From: Sclerotinia nivalis
Taxonomy: Eukaryota; Ascomycota; Leotiomycetes; Helotiales; Sclerotiniaceae
NCBI GenBank assembly: GCA_029531795.1
Contig: JAPEIS010000010.1
Span: 1,922,001 to 1,986,000, forward strand
Reading direction: 5' to 3'
DNA: 64,000 bases
Shown in pieces: positions 56,020 to 64,000 of this stretch. Positions within the stretch are counted from its first letter, which is position 1. Each line of letters starts with the position of its first letter. The translations under genes were made by a program, and so were the position numbers. Under the pieces are notes generated by a model. The model was not told where the DNA came from. It saw nothing but the letters and a program-made list of their open reading frames with translations, and did no database searches.

Positions 56020-57060
56020 ATGCCCCCCAAGCCCACCCTTCCACGCCCAACACATTTCCTCTGTCTCCCGCTCGTGACCCCCTCCTCCCGCCCACAACTG
56101 CAATCCTCACTCTCCATTTTCAAAGCCGACGTGAGCGCACCACCCAGCCACGATCAACAAAATACAAACCAATTTCGCATCCCCGAAAAAGCCATCCGAC
56201 CCCCAGGAACCCTCCACCTAACAATCAACGTGATGAATTTAGACACTGCCGAAAAATTAAATGGGGCTATTCAGATCTTGAATAGTATTTTCGACGAGGA
56301 TGATGAAAATCAAAATCGCTCAAGAAATATCAATACCAATCCACCATCACAAAGCACAACCCCTCCCTTCCGCACCCTCCTCCCCCTCCCCCTACTAACC
56401 CTCAAATCCCTCTACTCTATGCACACACCGCACTCAACTAGTATCCTCTATACTTCCCCCTCCGACCCCAATAAACATCTCCAAACCTTCTGTGAATCCC
56501 TCAAAGAAAAATTTACAAACGCAGGGTTTGTGTTGCCAGAGAGAGGGGGGAGGGAGAGAGGATTGTTATTACATGCGACGATTGTGAATACTGTTTATGT
56601 TCCTCGAGGGCATGAGCGTCCGGAGCGTGGGGATATGAGGGGAGACAAGGAAGAGGGTGGTTCTTTTTTGGGGACTGGGGGCGAGAGGGGGATTGGTGAG
56701 GAGGGTGCGGGTGAGGAGAGAGCAAGTAAATCCCACACCGAAGCTGAAGAACAAAACCCAACTGAAAATAAAACCAAAACCAAAACCAAAACCAAAAATA
56801 CACAAAACACCAAACAACCAGGAAATCCACCCCCAGCCAAAAATCCACCCAAACCCAACGCAAGAACCACCAGACCCAACAAACAAAAAGCACGTCTAAC
56901 ATTCGACGCACGAGCTATCCTTTCTCGATATGCTGATTTTACCTGGATGCGCGATGTGCGGATTGAAAAGGTGGCGATATGTAGGATGGGGGCGAAGAAG
57001 AGGGGGGATGGGGATGAGGAGTATGAGGTGGAGGCGGAGGTTGAGGTGCCTTGGGTTTGA
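56020..57060 (+). CDS. ASCC1/AKAP7-like 2H phosphoesterase-fold protein
   Basis: A single exon of 346 aa. It starts 'MPPKPTLPRPTHFLCLPLVT', the typical opening of the AKAP7 NLS/LigT-like domain. The two H-x-T motifs that define 2H phosphoesterases are present: 'GTLHLTINVMNL' (about residue 65) and 'LLLHATIVNTVYVP' (about residue 185). Between them is 'TLLPLPLLTLKSLYSM', and the fold closes with 'FDARAILSRYADFTWMRDVR' and 'IEKVAICRMGAKK'. A long charged insert (about residues 200-285, including 'KTKTKTKTKNTQNT') interrupts the last third. Relatives bind or process RNA ends or act in the ASCC transcription/repair complex; which applies here is open. ATG 56,020 is preferred over upstream in-frame possibilities because the domain starts there. 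Confidence 0.8.
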   Translation: MPPKPTLPRPTHFLCLPLVTPSSRPQLQSSLSIFKADVSAPPSHDQQNTNQFRIPEKAIRPPGTLHLTINVMNLDTAEKLNGAIQILNSIFDEDDENQNRSRNINTNPPSQSTTPPFRTLLPLPLLTLKSLYSMHTPHSTSILYTSPSDPNKHLQTFCESLKEKFTNAGFVLPERGGRERGLLLHATIVNTVYVPRGHERPERGDMRGDKEEGGSFLGTGGERGIGEEGAGEERASKSHTEAEEQNPTENKTKTKTKTKNTQNTKQPGNPPPAKNPPKPNARTTRPNKQKARLTFDARAILSRYADFTWMRDVRIEKVAICRMGAKKRGDGDEEYEVEAEVEVPWV

Positions 57061-57945
57061 GGTGCTTTGGGGTTGGGGTTGGTGGGATTGTGGAAAAAGA
57101 AAGAGGGGGGTGGGAGAGAGAAAGAGGGGGGTGGGAGAGAGAGAGTGTGTGTGTATGAGAGTGAGAAGTGGGTGTGTGCGTGTGTGCGTGTGTGTGTGTG
57201 TGCGTGTGTGTGTATGTGTGTATGAAAGGAATAGTATTGGCAGAGGTGTTTAAAAAATGGAGCTATCTACATCTTGGGAGATATTGTAGTACTTGTACTC
57301 TACATATTTTGCGAGTGAAGGGAATAGGAGATATGAAATACTAGGTAGTATTTCCGTGAAAAAAACAAGCAGCCTTACATTTCCTACATCTTATCTTGTA
57401 CCCCGCATCTCCAAATCACTTTTGGTATTTTGGTATACAATCAATGTACATCATCATAGATGAATGCCAAGGTTCGGAAGTAAATGAATCTTCTGATTTG
57501 ATGCATCTGTCGTGTCTTCATGTGCTGAGTAACCATGACTTTAAATCTGGCAAATCATCAACCTCACCACCTCATCTAACTAAAATTGTTACTCCTCAGC
57601 TTCCATCATCCGTAGATAAAGTCGAGGAGAAGAGAGAAGTTAACAAAAAACAAAAGAAAAATATTTCCATCATGTGGACAAATAAAAAGTTAAAAAAAAT
57701 TCCATGAGAACCCATATGCCATTTCCAGACGACGTAAAGTATGTGAATGCAATCCGAGACGCCTGAGCTATGAGGAGCTTTGTTTTGTAAGAAAAGTACA
57801 TTGCTCGCGCATGAACTTCAATGTCGTCACAAGAGCTTCGATAGGCAATATTTTTGGTTGCTTCTGCCAAATCAGATAGCCTCAAGCACGAAAACGATCC
57901 TCCATCATGGTGTTTTTTTGGGGTATGTGTGTATACGACCATCCT
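57061..57945. other. Convergent intergenic region, 2H protein and YPD1
   Basis: Begins with a G-rich and GT-rich simple-repeat stretch; the rest has no supported gene and includes the 3' ends of two converging genes. Confidence 0.5.
57086..57225. repeat. GA-rich duplication and GT microsatellite
   Basis: A direct duplication with unit GAAAGAGGGGGGTGGGAGAG occurs at about 57,099 and 57,120, followed by a GTGTGC-rich run (57,145-57,222). Confidence 0.85.
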
Positions 57946-58695
57946 TCAAGTGGCATAAAACTTCTTCAAGACCTTCTCCACCTCCTCATACTCCTCCTTT
58001 ACCGATACCAATGTTTCTTTAATCCTTTCCAAGCATTTATCCTCATCGGGTTCATCGGTTGTGCCAGCTTCATCTTTCTTCTGTCCATAATGTTGAATCT
58101 TTTCACAGCTATCCTTGACCTTTGTCAATCCTAATGTTGCCGAGGATCCCTTCAAGAAATGACCGAGGGAAGAAAGTGTTGCCAGGTCGCCTTCCTCACT
58201 GCACATTGTCAGTATTTGTATTCATATCTGCGTCCGCAGATGCCCATCTTCTTGAATATATCATATATATCGACCGACACACAAACACACGTGCCCCACT
58301 TACAGTGCATCATCCATTTTAGTAAAAGTTTGTTCGGCCTGTTCAAAGAATCCAAAAACGATCGAACGACTGAATTCTCGTTCATCTTCATCATCATCCA
58401 TCTCTAGAATTTGCTCAAAGGTAGCCGCATCGATATTATCACCGAGATCTGGTGGACCAACGGAACCGTCATCACTCTGTTTTGCGCCGAGTCAGTTCTA
58501 ACGCTACTTGATGTGCAAAGTTGGTGTTGGAGGATGCGCAAAGAAAAGCTTTACCCTTTCATCAACATCTTGTTCTTCGATTACTTTAGGTGGTGAAACC
58601 ACAGGAACTGGAGATTTTTCTTTGACAGGTTCGGGTTTAGGTGCAACGGGGACGGTTTTTGGTGTGGGAGTCGAGGTAGAAATGGAAGAGGACAT
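57946..58695 (-). CDS. YPD1: Histidine-containing phosphotransfer protein YPD1
   Basis: Three exons (58,695-58,555; 58,476-58,304; 58,198-57,946) encode 188 aa. A Pro/Thr/Ser/Val-rich N-terminal extension ('TPTPKTVPVAPKPEPVKEKS') precedes the HPt four-helix domain: 'IDAATFEQILEMDDDEDERE', 'VFGFFEQAEQTFTKMDDALE', the active site 'SSLGHFLKGSSATLGLTKVK' with the phospho-accepting His at about residue 118, and the last helix 'EEYEEVEKVLKKFYAT'. It relays phosphate from hybrid histidine kinases to the response regulators SSK1 and SKN7, controlling the HOG MAP-kinase branch (osmotic, oxidative and fungicide responses). The acceptor of intron 1 is placed at CAAAACAG (before 'SDDGSVGPPD'), because the nearer TAG gives a stop. 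It is intact. Confidence 0.93.
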
Positions 58696-61576
58696 TATGA
58701 TGTTATGGTATGAACGACAACGGTTTGTCGTTCAACAGATTCAAGAAAATATTGGGTATTGTGTGGTGATTTTTTTGTTGCAAGCTGTTCAGTGGGTTGG
58801 ATTACTTGCTTCAGAATCGCGATGGTGGGGTGGATATAGAATTGCAAACGTAAGGCAGGGTTGAATGGAAGCCCGATGGAATAGAATACCCTTCCCTTCG
58901 TCTAAAACCTTAGCGGAAAGTGGGAAGGGAATATGGGAGAACCCGAGGATAGTTTTAACAGATGATTAGTGGTGGGGGATTCCTTCTACTTCAAGACTTG
59001 ACCTTGAATTAGTAAGTAGTAAGTAGTAAGTATAGAAAAGGTGTACAGTGGTGAATGTGAGTGGATGAATATGGAAATGTGTAGTGAATGTGGGAAATGC
59101 TTCCTCGGAAATCAAATCCCCACAACAAAGCCCAATGTTGTTTTTATTGTAAGCCCTTGGATCCTTGATATGTGGTTATTGGTTTGGAATCTTGGAATTA
59201 AATGGTAAAGTGCTAAGGACAGTTGACAAAAGATGTGATTCTGTTAAGCTTTTTAATCTCGGACGAATTGGAGGGAAAAGTATGATCGCAGACCATAACA
59301 ATTTTATATATTTATATCTTTGGAGGTTCAAATCATAGTCTCTCGTTATCGGTGTACAAATTATGTTGATGCCCGGATATATAATAATTATTAAGACCAG
59401 ACCAGACCGGAGCAAATCAAGAGCACAAGACGGTAGATGGTACGTACCAGCAAAGAAGCCATCCATCTAGATTTTATCTATTCGTGCCACGGAGGTTCCC
59501 TTCTGGAGGGAAATGATGGAATGTTGGTTGGTTGGTGGTGACTACTTTTTAATTGTCGGATGATCATCAAGAACTTTTTGAATCTTCTTTTCTTTCTCTC
59601 CCTTCTCTCCTTTCTCTCCTTTCTCTCCCTTCTTTATTTTCAAAGGAGTTTTCGGGGTACAAGAAATCAATATCCCGAAATGTTCATATTGTAAACAGAA
59701 GAAAAGTAGAAGCAAGATGTTCCGGATCTTCATTCTTAGAGTGGATGGATGGATGGATTGGTAAGTAATGGTGGGGTTAATCTGCAGTATTCTTTTGTGA
59801 CCCCAATTCTATTAGAATTTCTCGTATCATAATCATAGACCCAAAGTAGGGGTCCTCTCTTCAAGTTCTTCACTCTTTTGACCACAATGTTACATGTATG
59901 AGTTTTTTTATAGATATGTATCATGGGAACAAACGGGAGCGGGAGTAAAAGTATTTTGATGTGACAGTTGTTAAAAGTGTTACCTTGGTTTGTTTTGCTA
60001 CAATGCCTAATCAGTAGAATCAGACCAGTCAGAGTGATCTAGACTCTGAAGCAATCTTATACTTGATTACTGTTTGTACTTGGAGTATTTGATATTCTTA
60101 ACTTCATACTTTCAGCTGGCAGTATCACCTGTATATTGTGGGTTGATGGTATGATATGATACGTACAACTATACCTAACAGCTTTATCGCCGAGTTAAAG
60201 ATAGAAAAGAGAAAAAAAATATGCTGTGCTCATTATGAAAATTTAGGACCTCTTTCCCTTTCTAGGCAGTGTTACCATATATGATGTCCACAATGACGAA
60301 ATGCTTATCAAAAAGAGAACAAGGATCAACGTCATTTTGAAGATTTTCTAAGTAAGGAAGAAAAATATTCGACCAATTGGGAAATTCTTCGTTGATGCGG
60401 AATTACTTATTCGGGGAACATGCATAAAGCCGCAAAATCTTACACATAAGCAACATAAATACACAGATGAAGAAGTTGAAAGTCTAAGTCTACTCGAGTA
60501 ATTGATTACGGATTATCGATCTATCAATTCATGAATTGATATCCATGTGATCCAGCCCTCGTGTTGTCGGGAAAAGCAAATTTCACCCCTTTTCATCCAT
60601 TTTTCTATGAGTAACGATTCATTATCAAATTATCAAAATACAAGTTTTGATCAACGGGTTTTAGCATCTAGACTCATTTAGATTTTCTTAGCTTTGATAA
60701 ATCAGTCCATTTGACCTTACTCCGTACACAACCTTTTGAAACTTGATCATGGATTTGTTGTACCAAGCTAAGGTTATACATAGATGCAATGAAATCATTT
60801 CCCAGCCATGTGGGTTAAAGTCATACAATATTTCTGAAGAGTTTAAACATTCGAATTTCAACATATCCCGACATGATATGTCGACTTTTCCAAGATGTGG
60901 TTAACGCGCAAAAGATAAGACTTACCAATGATCTTGGGAGGGAAGTAGATTTACGAATACTACCCCACCTGCTCGTAATACCCTACCTACTTTAAGATAT
61001 GTCATTCATTGTAATACATACTTTTACTCATGCCATATGCACTTTTCTTCTGCTCCCGCGCTCTGGTTTCCGACACACAACTCCATTTTGCAAAGTGTGT
61101 TCAATCGGCACATCCGAAATCTCATGGCAACCAGATTTCAAATTCCGAAACGTGGCGGTATTCGAATGGAATTAACATGCGATTCTTACCTTCTCTTTGC
61201 CAGTTGTGGCTTTTGGGATGAATAATTGGGATCGAAGATGACTTTCTTTTACGGCAACTCTCATTCCGAGGAACTGGGTTGAAGTCAATCCACTTGCAAG
61301 TTGCATATGCCCTGTTTCCGAGGTGTCATCCGTGACATCCGTGACATCCGAATAATTTTTGAGGCTCTTGGCCTTGCATTTACACCATGACTCTCCCAAT
61401 CGTTGGCTCAGTCGTTCAATAAAGCATTTCCAATTTCATGGAATTGTAATTTTGAAACGCTTCAACACAGGAGAGAATGCATGAGGACATCCACGTGGAC
61501 AATCATTTCCATACTAGACAGCCCATAGAAATTTACTATGGCATTCAAGCCAACGGACCTAAAGCCTCAACTGGAT

Positions 61577-61598
61577 ACCTAGCTGATATCAGCTAGGT
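61577..61598. repeat. 22-bp perfect palindrome
   Basis: ACCTAGCTGAT is followed at once by its reverse complement, with no spacer. Confidence 0.95.
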
Positions 61599-62710
61599 GG
61601 ATGATTTGCGTCCAGGCTCTACCATGTAGGACAATATTTCTCGCCATACATCTAAAGAGGACTACTGGCAGTGTTCTGACTGGTTTGATCCTCTTCTTCG
61701 GGAAGAAGCATAGTGACGTCGCTCTGCAGCTTTGAAACAAGTATTTCAAGATCTGAATGGTGGGGCATGTCCTCTTCACTCCACCGTGGAGTTGTATGCG
61801 GGGTTTTCACAATCGGACTTTCAACTCCCAATGGCGGAGAATTTCAGCTTTAGGATATAGTTTTGTGGTTGATGCACACCTTGTTCCCAATATTCGCGAT
61901 GAAAGCCTTAATGCTCAAGGCGTTCCTATCCAAAAATCTCTATATGCTGCATAGTTTTCATACATGAGGCTGTGAGTGATATGGCTTGGCATTGACTATT
62001 TGAAAATCAACAACACAGCCCCAATTCGTCCAAAATACTTTCATCTAAAGGCATTCTAATTATCAATCAGACATGAGGCTTGGCAGTACGATGAAGATGT
62101 CACTCCCCGGCCGGATAAGGATATGCCCAGGCGTCTAGATGGGACCATACGCAATCATCACATAGATGTCACGTTTTCGACATAAGTCTTTTCCATGTTT
62201 TGAGGTCACAATCAGCCTCGAATTGAACATCTTAAGAGACGCGAGTAATGGGCAACGAGGAATGAGATATGTGATTAAGCAGTAAAGTTCGAGGCTCGAA
62301 TCGTCTCTAATCTTTAATGTTCTGTGCAACACTCTCACTCCACAAATGAAAAAAAATCGAAAGTCGAGCCGTCACGGATGATAAACTTCCATCGCGCGGC
62401 TCGCAAGTGACCTGTCAAGACACAAGCCACCGTCTCACTTCGTACTGGAATAAGATTCACCATCTGATTGGATGTATTTAGATACCAAGCTGTTGGTCAG
62501 ATCTTTCACCATATGTTTAACACAAAAACCGCCAGGTTCAAATTACGTAATTGATCTCCAAGCTCGGCTCAGATAAATACTTGTGATCATCTATAACGCC
62601 CAAGGCTATCACACAGGAAAGACGCCAGTTCTTGGGACTTTATCTAGTGCATCGTCAAATATTGTAATTGCTACAAGGTAGGAAGTTTTGATACGCCAAG
62701 CGGAGCGGAA

Positions 62711-62740
62711 GTTTGATATGATGAAGTCATCATATCAAAC
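62711..62740. repeat. Perfect inverted repeat, 14-bp arms
   Basis: GTTTGATATGATGA, two spacer bases (AG), then the exact reverse complement. It lies just upstream of a TATAAAG box at about 62,756. Confidence 0.95.
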
Positions 62741-63723
62741 TCTTTTCTTACCGTCTATAAAGACACAGATACGATACACCGACATATTTTTCCGGAAAGT
62801 CTATGAATGGAATTAGATGCTTCATCTCTCTACTAACATCTACCTTCACTCAATCCAAACTCTCATCCGAAGTCGCTCGCCCATCACCTCGCTAGTTCAA
62901 TTGCTAGTGGCCTTCCACACCAAACCGTTCAATTATTCACTGCTTCGAATCTGCATATATACCGCAATAACGCAAGAACTCTCGCCATAACGAAGGCACT
63001 CGAACAAAAACCTCTATGGCTTAATGGTACACCACTCCGCTTTCTATTCAACAGCCAAAAATAAATAAAATAAATAAAATAAAACCTGGGGAATCCCATA
63101 TATAGAGTTATTCAATCACCAGGTCCGGGATCAAACACCCATTGAAAAAGCATAAGCATAGGCCCGCCCAAGAATCAGAATATACAAAATAAGAAATAAT
63201 TACAAAACAAACATCCGCAGCCTGCATCGCCATTGCAGAATCCAGAATATACATTAAATAATAGCTATGGGTTGATATAATCAAAAGCTGATACCCTACT
63301 GCGGTCAACTATATATCTTCTACGCTAAAAAAAACCCCTAAATAGCGCCATCCGGGAGTTAGCCCGGGAAGGATGTAGCCTAGTGGTGAACCTTTTGCTT
63401 TTACTTTTTCTTATGTTAGATCTTTTGTGAGGGGGACGGGAAAGGAGAGAGGGAGAGGGAGAGGTGATGCTGTCGGTAGATGGGCGTATATTATGTATGA
63501 TATATAATCGCTAGAATGAACTGTTTTTATTATTTATACATTCACTATCGAGTTCTTCATAAATACTATATATACAATCAGACAATTTCTCTTATAGTTT
63601 GTAAAAAATGAACATTATCTATTTGAAGAGTTTTGGATATTTTTGAAGTATATTTACTATAAATTTAAAGTTAGATATCATTGAAAACTGAAAGATAGAT
63701 ATGAAAAATATAAAATAAAGTAG

Positions 63724-63747
63724 AGATGAGATGAGATGAGATGAGAT
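63724..63747. repeat. GATGA pentanucleotide array
   Basis: About four and a half units of GATGA/GAGAT in a row. Confidence 0.9.
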
Positions 63748-64000
63748 AATTTAGAATTGATTAGATTTGATTAAATTTCAAAAAGTTAAGAGTATCTCCT
63801 ATGTCACGGACAGCATTCATTATAACCCAAATCAAACAAGAGAGCAGAGAAGATGACAACTTTATTCGCTCGTTCGTTTGTGCAATATAAATTAAATACT
63901 AGACACTGGGTATATACGATGATGCGAATGTTGCTTAGTCTTTGTTTGTGGAGTTATAAGATATATAGTATACTTGTCTTATTTTTTCCACACAATAAAA

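Larger units (their letters stand above)
58696..64000. other. Gene-free tract to window end
   Basis: About 5.3 kb without a gene I can support on either strand. The first few hundred bases should hold the YPD1 promoter. It includes a CTCTC-rich pyrimidine tract (59,588-59,632), two perfect inverted repeats (61,577 and 62,711), a TATA-like TATAAAG near 62,756, a GAGAGG purine run near 63,445 and a GATGA array near 63,725. The last 500 bp are very AT-rich. Confidence 0.5.

Noticed and set aside
56513..56911. Minus-strand Trp/Phe-rich ORFs
   Set aside because: Shadows of the low-complexity Lys/Thr/Pro insert in the 2H phosphoesterase-like protein.
63015..63030. tRNA A-box-like sequence (TGGCTTAATGG)
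   Set aside because: No B box (GGTTCRANNCC) follows and no cloverleaf can be drawn.
63374..63392. tRNA-like GTAGCCTAGTGGTGAA
   Set aside because: Same reason: A-box resemblance only; no B box or acceptor stem.
1..64000. CRISPR array, rRNA genes, bacterial operon features
   Set aside because: No regularly spaced identical repeats, no rRNA-like segments, and the genome is eukaryotic.

Overview
The window looks like a piece of a filamentous ascomycete genome. The reasons are short (about 48-113 bp) GT-AG introns in most genes, fungal-type Ty3/gypsy and Tad-like elements, AT-rich tracts with repeat-induced point mutation (RIP) signatures, and clear fungal orthologues (DPL1, GMA12/MNN10 family, PMI40, PRE8, YPD1). 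A leotiomycete such as a Sclerotiniaceae member would fit, but that is an impression and not something the sequence proves.

Layout. Bases 1-12,960 are an AT-rich retrotransposon graveyard. It holds a truncated PR-RT fragment (1-1680), a full-length RIP-damaged Ty3/gypsy chromovirus with 285-bp LTRs (1681-9064) that carries an open antisense ORF, and an antisense Gag relic of a third element (9065-10,291). Bases 13,261-14,509 form a single-gene island, an intron-containing ToxD-like zinc-type dehydrogenase. Its stop codon abuts another gypsy relic (Gag plus LTR, 14,510-15,710), followed by a Tad-like LINE ORF1 relic (16,923-17,930) with a reiterated motif in its upstream region. Bases 18,900-27,900 are gene-poor, with one small spliced gene, one unknown single-exon gene and one decayed gene with a tandem duplication.

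Bases 27,920-43,074 are a gene-dense core: sphingosine-1-phosphate lyase, a GT34 mannosyltransferase-family protein, phosphomannose isomerase (with an apparent 2-nt frameshift), a membrane RING-CH E3 ligase divergent from proteasome alpha-2, an RCC1-repeat protein and an Hsp70/HSPA12-like ATPase. Bases 43,075-50,049 hold little except a dead acyl-CoA ligase fragment. Bases 50,050-58,695 carry a Cys/His-rich fungal protein, a coiled-coil protein, an ASCC1/AKAP7-like 2H phosphoesterase-fold protein and the histidine phosphotransfer protein YPD1. I found no gene I can support in 58,696-64,000.

The core genes are housekeeping functions (sphingolipid breakdown, Golgi mannosylation, GDP-mannose supply, protein degradation, osmostress phosphorelay) and do not form one pathway. 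PMI40 and the GT34 protein both bear on mannosylation. The RING-CH ligase and PRE8 both bear on ubiquitin-proteasome turnover and share an 888-bp divergent intergenic region.
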